Shown here: positions 17,172-26,868 of the stretch, one piece after another
Layout: every line of letters starts with the position of its first letter
Position numbering within the stretch: position 1 is the stretch's first letter
DNA from: Candidatus Amesbacteria bacterium RIFOXYB1_FULL_44_23
Lineage (GTDB): Bacteria; Patescibacteriota; Microgenomatia; CAZETR01; Amesbacteraceae
DNA: 35,267 nucleotides
Assembly: GCA_001773775.1 (NCBI GenBank)
Contig: MEXR01000037.1
Coordinates: forward strand, 1 to 35,267
Direction of reading: 5' to 3'
The notes under the pieces: generated by a model
The model's database searches: none
Seen by the model: only the letters and a program-made list of their open reading frames with translations
Told to the model about the DNA's origin: nothing
Program-made: the position numbers and the translations under genes

Positions 17172-19223
17172 ATGTTTAAACTCAAATCAACTTATAAGCC
17201 GACAGGCGATCAGCCGGCAGCCATACAAAAGTTAGTCGAGAACCTTAAAAACGGTGAGCCGCACCAGGTTCTTCTGGGAGTTACCGGTTCCGGTAAAACC
17301 TTTACCATGGCCAATGTAATTCAGGCCGTTCAAAAACCAACACTGATTATCTCCCACAATAAAACTTTGGCCGCTCAGCTCTACCAGGAATTTAAGGAGT
17401 ATTTTCCGGATTCGGCCGTTTCCTATTTTGTCTCGTATTACGACTACTACCAACCCGAAGCCTACATTCCCGCTACCGACACTTATATTGAAAAAGAAAC
17501 CGACATTAACGATGAAATAGACAAACTCAGACTGGCGGCTACTACCAATCTTCTCACCAGAAAAGACACCATAGTCATCGCCTCAGTCTCCTGCATTTAC
17601 AACCTGGGCTCTCCGGTGGAATACGGCAAAAGTATTCTGGAACTGGCCGAAGGCCTAAAAGTACAGCGTCAGCAGATCGTCATGCGCTTAAACGATTTGC
17701 AGTACACCCGTTCCGACTACGATTTTCGCCGCAGCACCTACCGCATTCGGGGCGAAACAATTGACGTCTATCCGGCTTACGAAGACACCGCCATCAGAAT
17801 TACTCACAACGGCACTCAGATCACCAAACTGGAAAAAATAAATGCCTTAACCGGAGAAATCGTAAAACCGGCACCTAATCCTGAAAGTTTTGTTAAAAAT
17901 CAACCCGGGTCGTACAAAAGCCTGGTCGTTTTTCCCGCCAAGCATTTCATTTCCCAAAAAGACAACCAGGATCAGGCCCTTTCCCAAATCGCCTCTGACC
18001 TGAAAGACCAACTTTCAGTCTTAACCGCCCAAAATAAGCCCCTAGAGGCTCATAGGCTAAAGCAGCGGGTGACCTACGACTTGGAAATGATCAAAGAATT
18101 AGGTTACGTAAACGGCATCGAAAACTACTCCCGCTACTTCGACGGCCGAAAACCCGGTGACCCGCCGTATTCTTTACTTGATTATTTCGGCCGCGATTAT
18201 CTGTTAATTATCGACGAATCACACATCACTCTTCCCCAAATCCGTGGCATGTATAACGGCGATCAGGCCAGAAAACAGACTTTGATAGATTTTGGTTTTC
18301 GTCTTCCCAGTGCACTCGACAACCGGCCTTTAAAATTTGATGAATTCATGCGTCGTATGGGCCAAACAATCTACACCACAGCTACCCCCAACGATTGGGA
18401 AATTTCATTGTCCCAAAATCATGTCGTAGAGCAGTTGATCCGGCCCACCGGACTGGTTGATCCGGCTGTTTCAATTCGTCCCACCGCCGGTCAGATTCCC
18501 GACTTAATAAATGAAATAGTTGCCCGAACAGCCAAAAGTCAGCGGGTCCTGGTCACGACTCTTACTAAACGGATGGCCGAAGATTTAACCGCTTTTCTTA
18601 CCGAAAAAGGGTTAAAAGTGCAGTACCTGCACTCTGACATTGATACTCTAAAGCGGCTTGATGTCTTAAGTGATTTGCGCCAGGGTAAAGCCGACGTAGT
18701 TGTTGGCATCAATCTTTTGCGCGAAGGTTTGGATCTGCCTGAAGTTTCATTGGTCGCCATTTTGGATGCTGACAAAGAAGGATTCCTGCGCTCTCGCACT
18801 TCACTTATCCAAACCATGGGTCGGGCAGCCCGTCATGTGGACGGTCTGGTCATTATGTATGCCGACAAAGTCACTGACTCCATGAAAAATGCTGTGGCCG
18901 AAGTCGAAAGAAGGCGCAACATTCAAATTCAGCACAACAAATCTCATCACATCGTTCCGGTCTCCATCCAAAAACCATTCCGAGACCGGATTATCGAGCT
19001 TCAGGAAGAGTCCCCGGTTAAGTTCGACCCCCAGCAAATCCTGAAAGGCAAAACCGACGATGTGGCCGATGTCGATATGTCCAAAGTCAGCCAGCTTACC
19101 CCCGACGACTTAACCAAATTAGTCAAGATTATGACGAGACAAATGCAACAGGCAGCCAAAAATCTTGATTTTGAGCTGGCCGCCAAAATCCGCGACCGGA
19201 TCATAGACATCAGGACCCCTTGA
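17172..19223 (+). CDS. uvrB: excinuclease ABC subunit B
   Basis: MFKLKSTYKPTGDQPAAIQKLVENL, LLGVTGSGKTFTMANVI, YFVSYYDYYQPEAYIP, IIDESHITLPQIRGMYNGD, GINLLREGLDLPEVSLVAILDADKEGFLRS, C-terminal UVR motif. Start moved to the ATG at 17172. Confidence 0.98.
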   Translation: MFKLKSTYKPTGDQPAAIQKLVENLKNGEPHQVLLGVTGSGKTFTMANVIQAVQKPTLIISHNKTLAAQLYQEFKEYFPDSAVSYFVSYYDYYQPEAYIPATDTYIEKETDINDEIDKLRLAATTNLLTRKDTIVIASVSCIYNLGSPVEYGKSILELAEGLKVQRQQIVMRLNDLQYTRSDYDFRRSTYRIRGETIDVYPAYEDTAIRITHNGTQITKLEKINALTGEIVKPAPNPESFVKNQPGSYKSLVVFPAKHFISQKDNQDQALSQIASDLKDQLSVLTAQNKPLEAHRLKQRVTYDLEMIKELGYVNGIENYSRYFDGRKPGDPPYSLLDYFGRDYLLIIDESHITLPQIRGMYNGDQARKQTLIDFGFRLPSALDNRPLKFDEFMRRMGQTIYTTATPNDWEISLSQNHVVEQLIRPTGLVDPAVSIRPTAGQIPDLINEIVARTAKSQRVLVTTLTKRMAEDLTAFLTEKGLKVQYLHSDIDTLKRLDVLSDLRQGKADVVVGINLLREGLDLPEVSLVAILDADKEGFLRSRTSLIQTMGRAARHVDGLVIMYADKVTDSMKNAVAEVERRRNIQIQHNKSHHIVPVSIQKPFRDRIIELQEESPVKFDPQQILKGKTDDVADVDMSKVSQLTPDDLTKLVKIMTRQMQQAAKNLDFELAAKIRDRIIDIRTP

Positions 19224-19249
19224 ATAAAACCCGAAACTTCTGCTACAAT
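19220..19249 (+). promoter_or_regulatory. uvrA promoter
   Basis: TTGAAT (19220-19225) - N18 - TACAAT (19244-19249), ATG 9 nt downstream. Confidence 0.5.
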
Positions 19250-19258
19250 ATCTGATCT

Positions 19259-22126
19259 ATGGGAGACTTCATTTCCATCCACGGAGCCCGTGAACACAAT
19301 CTTAAAAACGTCGACTTAGAACTTCCTAAAAACAAATTGGTAGTTTTTACCGGGCTTTCAGGTTCAGGTAAGTCGTCCTTGGCTTTTGATACCATCTACG
19401 CCGAAGGCCAGAGGCGTTACGTCGAATCTTTAAGTTCCTACGCTCGCCAATTCTTAGGCGTCATGGATAAGCCGGATGTGGATCAAATTGACGGACTTTC
19501 GCCTGCCATTTCCATCGATCAGAAGTCAGCCTCCCACAACCCCCGATCTACCGTCGGAACCGTCACCGAGATTTACGACTACCTCAGGCTGCTATATGCC
19601 AGAATTGGTCATCCCCATTGTCCCGTCTGTGGTCGGGAAATAGCCGTAACTTCAGTCCAGCAAATCGTCGACCAGATACTGGTGATGTCTGCCCAGGAAC
19701 TGGCTGCAAATAAAACCTTCCGTTTTCTTCTCCTTTCCCCGGTTATCCGTGACCGGAAAGGGGAATATACGGAGCTTTTTTCATCCCTGCGCCAAAAAGG
19801 ATTTCAGAAAGTCAGAGTCGACGGCAAAATTATTGGCCTGGATGAAAACATTTCGCTGTTAAAAAACAATAAACACGTAATCGACGTGGTAGTTGATCGG
19901 GTAGTAATCGACAAACAATCACTAAAAAATTCACAAAAGGATCTCAAAACCCGTCTTTACGATTCTGTGGAGTCGGCGACTAAGCTGTCCGAAGGGCTGT
20001 GTATTTTAGGCAAAGTTGAGGACAAATCATTTGATTTTCCCGAAAAACCGACCAGCATTTCAGATCATCTATTCTCCGAACGCTTCGCCTGTCCTGTCGA
20101 TAATCTGGCTCTCCCTGAAATCGAACCCCGGCTTTTTTCATTCAACTCTCCTCACGGCGCCTGTCCCACCTGTACCGGACTGGGGACATTACTAAAAATC
20201 GATGAAAACCGCATTTTAAATCCCAACCTGACTGTCTCGGAAGGCGGAATTCTGCCTTACGCCAACACATTTACCTACGATTCCTGGTTTGCCCAAAAAA
20301 TCGCCGGAGTGGTCCCCATTAAAATTCCCATCGGCGAACTGACTGCGGCTCAGAAAAAATCCTTGTTATACGGTTTTCCGGGCCAGTTCGAAGGCATTAT
20401 TCCTAACCTGGAACGCCGCTACAAGCAAACGGAGTCGGATTTCATCCGAGCCGAAATTGAAAAATACATGCGTAAAGAAATCTGTCCTACCTGTGAAGGC
20501 CAACGCCTCAAACCTGAAGCTTTGAAAGTTACTATTGAGGGAAAATCCATCGTTCAAGTGACCCGCATGTCTATTTCCCAATCCCTTGATCAGCTTTCGG
20601 GATTATCAAACCTCTCTGCGCGAGAACTGCAGATTTCTGCTCCCATTCTAAAGGAAATTAAAAACAGGCTTGGGTTTTTAGTTTCAGTCGGACTGGATTA
20701 TTTGACCTTAGATCGCACGGCCACAACTCTGGCGGGTGGTGAAGCTCAAAGAATTCGTCTGGCTTCGCAAATCGGGTCTGGACTCTCAGGGGTACTCTAT
20801 GTTCTGGATGAACCTTCCATTGGTTTACATCAAAGAGACAACCAAAGATTGATTGACACTCTTAAACATCTTCGGGATCTGGGCAACTCAGTTATTGTAG
20901 TCGAACACGACCGCGAAATGATGTTAGCTTCAGACTTTCTGGTTGATTTTGGACCAGGCGCCGGAGAACGTGGCGGACAGGTGGTATCCCAGGGAACCCC
21001 CCAACACGTCATGTCGGATCCCCAATCCTTAACCGGCCGTTATCTTTCCGACAAAAAGAAAATTGAAGTCATCGATGAACCGATTGAACCAAATATCAAA
21101 CCCCCTCGTCCTGTCGGTGATTTAATAATTACCGGAGTTTCTCAGCACAATTTAAAAAATGTTACCGCCCGGTTTCCTCTGGGCAAATTTATAGTCATAG
21201 CCGGAGTTTCCGGCTCAGGTAAGTCCACTCTTTTAATCGATGTGTTGTATCAGGCAATAGCCGGTAAGCTAAATCCAGATCATCGGGAAAAACCCGGTAA
21301 ATACGACCAGATTTCAGTCGTAAATGAAGTTGGCCAAACAGTTGAACTGACCTCTGCTGTAAATCGCATCATTCTTGTCGATCAGTCACCCATTGGTCGT
21401 ACCCCCAGAAGTAATCCCGCCACCTACACCGGTCTTTTTACCCACATTAGGGATATCTTCACCCTCACACCGGAAGCCAGGGTAAGAGGCTACAAACCGG
21501 GCCGCTTTTCCTTCAACGTCAAGGGTGGCCGCTGCGAAAACTGTCAGGGTGAGGGCCAAATTAAAATTGAAATGCAGTTCTTGCCGGACATTTACGTCAA
21601 TTGTGATGTTTGTAAAGGCTCCCGATACAACTCGGAAACTCTTGAGGTTCATTACAAGGGCAAAAACATCGCCGAAGTTCTGAATTTAACCGTCGAAGAA
21701 GCTCTGGAATTCTTTAAAAATATTCCCGTTGCCACCGACAAGCTCCAAACCTTAAAAGACGTCGGATTGGATTACATTCGTTTAGGTCAGCCGGCCCCCA
21801 GCCTTTCCGGAGGCGAAGCCCAACGCGTTAAGCTGGCCACGGAACTTTCCAAAAAGGCCACCGGCAAAACAATCTATATTTTGGATGAACCTACTACCGG
21901 CTTACATTTTGCCGACCTGGAAAGGCTCTTAAATGTCTTAAAACGCCTTCAGGCCGCCGGTAATACTGTCGTGGTTATCGAGCACAATCTTGACGTCATT
22001 AAAAATGCCGATTGGATTATTGAGCTGGGTCCGGAAGGCGGAGACAAGGGCGGACAGATTATCGCCACAGCTACCCCCAAAGAATTGGCTAAAATTTCCA
22101 ATAGCCCTACCGGAAAGTACCTTTAA
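19259..22126 (+). CDS. uvrA: excinuclease ABC subunit A
   Basis: [70 protein letters not shown]...[36 protein letters not shown]. Confidence 0.98.
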   Translation: MGDFISIHGAREHNLKNVDLELPKNKLVVFTGLSGSGKSSLAFDTIYAEGQRRYVESLSSYARQFLGVMDKPDVDQIDGLSPAISIDQKSASHNPRSTVGTVTEIYDYLRLLYARIGHPHCPVCGREIAVTSVQQIVDQILVMSAQELAANKTFRFLLLSPVIRDRKGEYTELFSSLRQKGFQKVRVDGKIIGLDENISLLKNNKHVIDVVVDRVVIDKQSLKNSQKDLKTRLYDSVESATKLSEGLCILGKVEDKSFDFPEKPTSISDHLFSERFACPVDNLALPEIEPRLFSFNSPHGACPTCTGLGTLLKIDENRILNPNLTVSEGGILPYANTFTYDSWFAQKIAGVVPIKIPIGELTAAQKKSLLYGFPGQFEGIIPNLERRYKQTESDFIRAEIEKYMRKEICPTCEGQRLKPEALKVTIEGKSIVQVTRMSISQSLDQLSGLSNLSARELQISAPILKEIKNRLGFLVSVGLDYLTLDRTATTLAGGEAQRIRLASQIGSGLSGVLYVLDEPSIGLHQRDNQRLIDTLKHLRDLGNSVIVVEHDREMMLASDFLVDFGPGAGERGGQVVSQGTPQHVMSDPQSLTGRYLSDKKKIEVIDEPIEPNIKPPRPVGDLIITGVSQHNLKNVTARFPLGKFIVIAGVSGSGKSTLLIDVLYQAIAGKLNPDHREKPGKYDQISVVNEVGQTVELTSAVNRIILVDQSPIGRTPRSNPATYTGLFTHIRDIFTLTPEARVRGYKPGRFSFNVKGGRCENCQGEGQIKIEMQFLPDIYVNCDVCKGSRYNSETLEVHYKGKNIAEVLNLTVEEALEFFKNIPVATDKLQTLKDVGLDYIRLGQPAPSLSGGEAQRVKLATELSKKATGKTIYILDEPTTGLHFADLERLLNVLKRLQAAGNTVVVIEHNLDVIKNADWIIELGPEGGDKGGQIIATATPKELAKISNSPTGKYL

Positions 22127-22239
22127 AAAAGCTGCATTGCTCCTTGTTCTGAAAAAATCGACTCCGACTTCTTAATCCACCAGATCATTACCGCCAATCG
22201 CGCATACCCATAAGCCGGCTTTTGCGATACAATTTGCCA

Positions 22240-23634
22240 ATGCCGATACTCCTGGCTTTCTTGCTTTTACTCTTAAGCGTCTTGCCGGCAAAAGCCGAAA
22301 ACCCGAAATTTAAAACCAGTCTACAGGTAAATTACATTTATACCGCCAGTGGCTCTTCCACGGTCAAACAAAATTTTACGGTTACCAATCTTACCTCCAA
22401 ATATTTAAGTTCAAATTACGAATATCAGGTTATCGGACCGCTTCCTGGAAATCTGACCGGACGGGACGCCAAAGGTCCCTTAACCATTCAGACCGAAAAG
22501 TTAAACGAGGCCACAACTTTAGTTCGGGTCCTCTTTAACGACGTCGTCGCCGGGATCAATCGCTCGCTGAAATTTTCCTTAACTCACGACGGGCCTGCTC
22601 TGTTTCAAAAAGGAGAAACCAGGGAAATGGTTATTCCTACTTTGACCGATTATTCTTCGGTCTCCGATTACTCGGTTAGTCTGATCGTGCCGCAATCATT
22701 CGGAGTTTTAGCCTACTCTTCTCCTCCTCCCACTTCTCATAAAGCTGACGCTAAAGCCAAAACATACACCTATATATATCGGGATAATCTGATTGAAAAC
22801 GTCAATATTCAGGCAATTTTTGGTAATTTTCAAAGTTGGGGTTTAAGACTTGAGTATGAAATACCGAATGCCGACACACGTTCTCGCCAAGCTATACTTC
22901 TCCTGCCTCCGGATTTGTCATCGCAAAAAATTATTTTAAATTCTTTCTCTCCACCTCCGGAAAATGTATACGCAGACCCGGCAGGCAATTGGCTTGCCTT
23001 ATACAATATTCCAGCCAAAACCACACAAAAGGTGACGATATTAGGTCAAGCCAGACTGATCTTTCCGGAGGACTTTTCCTCTTCCGTGCCCAACTCCTCC
23101 AAAATCAGTTTTTCAGCTCAAAAGCAATCTCCCCCAGAAGCCATAAAACCCGTTAAGACGGAATTGTATTTCGAAACTTTTTCAGAATCCTCACCCGATA
23201 TCAGGCTTTCCTGGGATAAGCCGGCTCAGATTTTCCCTTTCTTATGCCGCAACACACTCATCCATATCAAAAATCAGGGATCATCGGCTATCCAACACTT
23301 GCCTCTGACAATATCCTCATATGGCCTGAATTTTAAGCTCGAACAGCCTACTGTGCCGATAATTCCACCCCAGGGCACGATCTCCATTCCCTTATCTGTT
23401 TGCGCCACCATTTCAGAACTGCTTGATCCCAAATTTTTAACCATCTCAGCGGATAACGCCAAAGTAACTTATAATGTTCCGGCACAGTCCATTCTGCTTT
23501 TTTATGTCATCGTCATTGTCGGCTTCACCCTCATTATTATCCTTGCGGCAGCAATTGCCCATCACGCCTGGGGTATACATTTTCAAAAACACCCAAGGCA
23601 CAGTCATTTACGTCGGCAAGGCCAAAAATCTTAA
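22240..23634 (+). CDS. secreted protein with C-terminal membrane anchor, unknown function
   Basis: Signal peptide MPILLAFLLLLLSVLPAKAE; beta-rich ectodomain; C-terminal TM SILLFYVIVIVGFTLIIILAAAIA followed by a basic tail HHAWGIHFQKHPRHSHLRRQGQKS. Confidence 0.7.
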   Translation: MPILLAFLLLLLSVLPAKAENPKFKTSLQVNYIYTASGSSTVKQNFTVTNLTSKYLSSNYEYQVIGPLPGNLTGRDAKGPLTIQTEKLNEATTLVRVLFNDVVAGINRSLKFSLTHDGPALFQKGETREMVIPTLTDYSSVSDYSVSLIVPQSFGVLAYSSPPPTSHKADAKAKTYTYIYRDNLIENVNIQAIFGNFQSWGLRLEYEIPNADTRSRQAILLLPPDLSSQKIILNSFSPPPENVYADPAGNWLALYNIPAKTTQKVTILGQARLIFPEDFSSSVPNSSKISFSAQKQSPPEAIKPVKTELYFETFSESSPDIRLSWDKPAQIFPFLCRNTLIHIKNQGSSAIQHLPLTISSYGLNFKLEQPTVPIIPPQGTISIPLSVCATISELLDPKFLTISADNAKVTYNVPAQSILLFYVIVIVGFTLIIILAAAIAHHAWGIHFQKHPRHSHLRRQGQKS

Positions 23635-24790
23635 AAGACGAGTTGCGTCCTACTTTAATTCACCGGTTAAGCTCGGACCAAAAACAAATAAACTCGTCTC
23701 CCAAATTCACACCCTGGATCACATTCCGGTAAATTCTGAAATTGAAGCTCTTCTTTTGGAAAGCAGCCTGATTAGAAAATTCAAACCTTTTTATAACCTG
23801 ATTTCCAAAGACGACCGCACGCCTTACTTTATTCATTTAACTAAAGAAGAGTATCCCCGGCCCGTCATAAACCACAAACCTCAAAAAGCCTTAGCCGGAC
23901 CATTTTTAAACGGATTGATTCCCAGACGTATCTTAAAAAGTCTTCGGGCTGTCACTCCGTATTGTCTGGCTCAAAGGCCGGTCAAAACTCCCTGTTTTTA
24001 TTCCCATCTCAATTTATGCCGTCCCTGTCCCGGGTCTGATCTGACTTCCGACCAAAAAAAGGAATATCAAAAAAATATTCTCCGGCTTAAAAAACTTCTC
24101 TCGGGAAACTTTGCCGGTGTTAAATCCCAGTTAACCGCCAATATGCTTCAAGCTTCAAAACTGCAAAACTACGACAAGGCTGCCAATTTAAGAGATCAGC
24201 TTCAGGCCCTGGAGAACTTATTAAACACCCCGATCGCAGCCGATGAATATCTGGTTAACCCTAACCTGGTTCAGGATCAAAGAAGCCTGTCTTTGGATAA
24301 ATTGGAGGCTGAATTGTCTGCATATTTACCCACCCTTAAACGATTAAACCGGATAGAAATGTTCGATGTAGCTCACCTATCAGGCACCTTCGCCACAGCC
24401 GCCATGGTAGTCGCCGTTAACGGTCAACCCAATCCCGATTATTACCGCCACTTCAAAATAAAAAAGGCTCAAACTGACAGCGACGTCGATATGATGGCTG
24501 AAGTTCTTTCCCGCCGGGTCAAAAACGCTTCCTGGCCTACTCCTGACCTGATTGTTTTGGACGGTGGAATTCCTCAACTGGCGGCAGTTCTGAAATTAGA
24601 CCTAAACTACCCCCTTATCTCCCTAGCCAAAAGACAAGAAACAATAGTCGTGCCTGCAAATGGAGGATTTCAGGAACTTAATCTTGATCGATCTCACCCC
24701 GGATTGCGTCTTCTGCAAAACTTACGTAACGAAGCCCACCGCTTCAGCCGCAGACTGCATCACCGCCTCCGTGGTAAGATTATTTCATAA
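23504..24790 (+). CDS. uvrC: excinuclease ABC subunit C, short form without C-terminal HhH region
   Basis: LPITPGVYIFKNTQGTVIYVGKAKNLKRRVASYF (GIY-YIG), CFYSHLNLCRPCPG (Cys cluster), UVR-like DKAANLRDQLQALENLL, RNase H-like MFDVAHLSGTFATAAMVV...LIVLDGGIPQL...NEAHRFSRRLHHRLR. ORF track opens at 23474; ATG 23504 is the likelier start. Confidence 0.92.
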   Translation: MSSSLSASPSLLSLRQQLPITPGVYIFKNTQGTVIYVGKAKNLKRRVASYFNSPVKLGPKTNKLVSQIHTLDHIPVNSEIEALLLESSLIRKFKPFYNLISKDDRTPYFIHLTKEEYPRPVINHKPQKALAGPFLNGLIPRRILKSLRAVTPYCLAQRPVKTPCFYSHLNLCRPCPGSDLTSDQKKEYQKNILRLKKLLSGNFAGVKSQLTANMLQASKLQNYDKAANLRDQLQALENLLNTPIAADEYLVNPNLVQDQRSLSLDKLEAELSAYLPTLKRLNRIEMFDVAHLSGTFATAAMVVAVNGQPNPDYYRHFKIKKAQTDSDVDMMAEVLSRRVKNASWPTPDLIVLDGGIPQLAAVLKLDLNYPLISLAKRQETIVVPANGGFQELNLDRSHPGLRLLQNLRNEAHRFSRRLHHRLRGKIIS

Positions 24791-25200
24791 TGTTCAGATT
24801 GTTTCTGCGCTCAATCTCCATCAACTTTGCCAGTATCTACATCGCCATTATTATCTTAAACCCGGTTATTTCATATGTCGGTGGACTTAAAACTTTGTTA
24901 ACTGCGGCCGTCATCATCGCCTTGGCCAATTTGTTTGTCCGCCCGATCGTCAACCTGTTACTCTTGCCGATTCACTTAATAACTTTGGGCCTGTTTCGTT
25001 GGGTAGCCAACCTGGCCACTTTATATTTGGTTACCATTCTGGTACCCAATCTTAAAATTCATGCCTTTGTTTCACCCCGGCTGGATATTGGATATCTTAT
25101 TATTCCTCCGATCACTTTTTCCGCCTTTGGCAGCTTTATATTAGCTACAATCACTCTAACCTGCGTCTTCCATTTTCTTTACTGGCTGCTTCAGGATTAA
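24790..25200 (+). CDS. phage holin family 4 (PF04020-like) membrane protein
   Basis: Four TM pattern with ALANLFVRPIVNLLLLPIHLITLGLFRWVANLATLYLV; start overlaps the uvrC stop by 1 nt. Confidence 0.8.
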   Translation: MFRLFLRSISINFASIYIAIIILNPVISYVGGLKTLLTAAVIIALANLFVRPIVNLLLLPIHLITLGLFRWVANLATLYLVTILVPNLKIHAFVSPRLDIGYLIIPPITFSAFGSFILATITLTCVFHFLYWLLQD

Positions 25201-25204
25201 CCTA

Positions 25205-25219
25205 ACCCTAATTTAGGGT
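25205..25219. repeat. inverted repeat ACCCTAA-T-TTAGGGT in the secG promoter region
   Basis: Perfect 7-bp arms around 1 nt, abutting TATAAT at 25219-25224. Confidence 0.6.
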
Positions 25220-25231
25220 ATAATTACCAAA

Positions 25232-25444
25232 ATGAAACCCACACTTGTTCTCGTACAACTGATTTCCGCGGTAGCCGTTTCGGTGTTAATTCTTCTTCAG
25301 GCCAAAGGTACCGGCCTCGGCCGCACTTTTGGCAGTGCTACCTATCACTCCAAAAGGGGAGTCGAATTTTTAGTATTCAGAGCCACCATTATTCTGGCTG
25401 TAATTTTTGTGACCACATCCATAATCACTCAGGTCTTCATGTGA
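25232..25444 (+). CDS. secG: preprotein translocase subunit SecG
   Basis: LVQLISAVAVSVLILLQAKGTGLGRTFGSATYHSKRGVEFLVFRATIILAVIF. Confidence 0.88.
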   Translation: MKPTLVLVQLISAVAVSVLILLQAKGTGLGRTFGSATYHSKRGVEFLVFRATIILAVIFVTTSIITQVFM

Positions 25445-26805
25445 ACAAAAAATTCCGTTTCTATTTTCGTTTCTTAGTCGCCTTAGTTTCTAAATACTTT
25501 CCGTATTTAATCCTGGGCGCGATTCTTGCCATCACCGGTTTTTTCATTTTTATTCGCATAATTCAATACCTGCCCCAGTTCCGCTACACCAAAAGAATCG
25601 CTGTCATCGGCAAATACACTCTTTCCGAATTGCCCTCCTCAGTTCTTTCCAAAATTAGTATCGGACTTACTACCGTTGATGAATGGCAGATGCCGGTTTC
25701 CGGAATTGCCAAGTCCTGGGAAATCGGAAACAGTGGCAAAACGTACACCTTCACTCTTAATCCGCAAATTGATTGGCAGGATAAAACTGCCATCATCAGC
25801 CAGGATATCCGCTACCAGTTTCGCGACGCCAACATCAGTTATCCGGATGACTCCCGGATAGTTTTTGAACTCAAAGATCCGTTTTCTCCCTTACCGGCGC
25901 TTCTTTCAAGACCCGTAGTCAAAGTGATTAATCCCGGTCTTTTTAAGCCCACCCGTATCCTGGGAGCCGGAGAATACGCAGTCACCTCGTTTAAGCTCAA
26001 TGGGGGAATTTTGGAGTCGCTCACCCTTAAACCCGTAAACACCCAAAACCGTCTTCCTGTTCTGCTCTATCATTTTTACCCCTCCACCAATTTAGCCCTG
26101 ACCGCATTCAAATTGGGCCTGGTTAATTCGGTTGAAAACCTTTGGGAAACAACCGAACTTTCCCAATGGCCGAATCTTAGCACCAGTTCACAGGTTCTTT
26201 ATGATCGTTATGTGGGCTTGTTTATGAATACTACTTCGCCAGTTTTTTCTGGCCAATCCGGGAAGAATTTAAGAACCGCTATCGCATACGCCATCGACAA
26301 AACCCGGTTTGAAAATCGCAGTGCCGGGCCCATCAGTCCCAATAATTGGGCCTACAATCCAGATATTAAAAAATTCATCCAGGATGCCACCAGATCAGCT
26401 CAGCTTCTGGAAAAAGTAGAAAAAATTCCTGAAAAAATCATTCTGCACACCGTTCCGGCCTACTTAGAAATTGCTGAACAGATTCAAAAGGATCTGCAGG
26501 CGGTTAAATTGCAAACCGAAATCCAGGTGACTCAGGAGATTCCGGAAGATTTTGAAGCTTTGGTCATCGCCCAGGCCCTGCCGCTTGATCCCGATCAATA
26601 TAATTTCTGGCACAGCACCCAGGACAATACTAATCTCACCAATTTAAATAATCCCAGAATCGACAAGCTTCTGGAAGATGGGCGAAAAACTTATGACCAG
26701 GCAGCCAGAAAAAAAATATATCAGGATTTCCAAAAGTACTTAGTTGAAGAAGTTCCGGCCGTCTTTCTTTTCTATCCTCAGACTTATACCATCTCCAAAA
26801 ATTGA
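25441..26805 (+). CDS. extracellular solute-binding protein family 5 (peptide ABC transporter-like), membrane-anchored
   Basis: N-terminal TM; GIAKSWEIGNSGKTYTFTLNPQIDWQDKTAI, LRTAIAYAIDKTRF, DPDQYNFWHSTQDNTNLTNLNNPRIDKLLEDGRKTYD; GTG start overlaps the secG end by 4 nt. Confidence 0.85.
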   Translation: MNKKFRFYFRFLVALVSKYFPYLILGAILAITGFFIFIRIIQYLPQFRYTKRIAVIGKYTLSELPSSVLSKISIGLTTVDEWQMPVSGIAKSWEIGNSGKTYTFTLNPQIDWQDKTAIISQDIRYQFRDANISYPDDSRIVFELKDPFSPLPALLSRPVVKVINPGLFKPTRILGAGEYAVTSFKLNGGILESLTLKPVNTQNRLPVLLYHFYPSTNLALTAFKLGLVNSVENLWETTELSQWPNLSTSSQVLYDRYVGLFMNTTSPVFSGQSGKNLRTAIAYAIDKTRFENRSAGPISPNNWAYNPDIKKFIQDATRSAQLLEKVEKIPEKIILHTVPAYLEIAEQIQKDLQAVKLQTEIQVTQEIPEDFEALVIAQALPLDPDQYNFWHSTQDNTNLTNLNNPRIDKLLEDGRKTYDQAARKKIYQDFQKYLVEEVPAVFLFYPQTYTISKN

Positions 26806-26809
26806 CCTC

Positions 26810-26839
26810 TTGACACCAAATTGGCAGTCGTGATATAAG
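26810..26839 (+). promoter_or_regulatory. hsp20 promoter
   Basis: TTGACA (26810-26815) - N18 - TATAAG (26834-26839). Confidence 0.65.
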
Positions 26840-26847
26840 AGTGCTAA
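26821..26847. promoter_or_regulatory. CIRCE-like (HrcA) operator
   Basis: TTGGCAGTC-N9-GAGTGCTAA versus consensus TTAGCACTC-N9-GAGTGCTAA: right arm 9/9, left arm 7/9, spacer exactly 9. Confidence 0.75.
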
Positions 26848-26868
26848 TACAGAAAGGAGGTGAAATAA

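Noticed and set aside
19221-19223. Possible TGA recoding as in Gracilibacteria/SR1
   Set aside because: TGA terminates uvrB, secG and other genes at the expected C-termini, so the standard bacterial code applies.
24790-25200. Phage holin hinting at a prophage
   Set aside because: PF04020 'phage holin 4' proteins are widespread chromosomal membrane proteins; no other phage genes are nearby.
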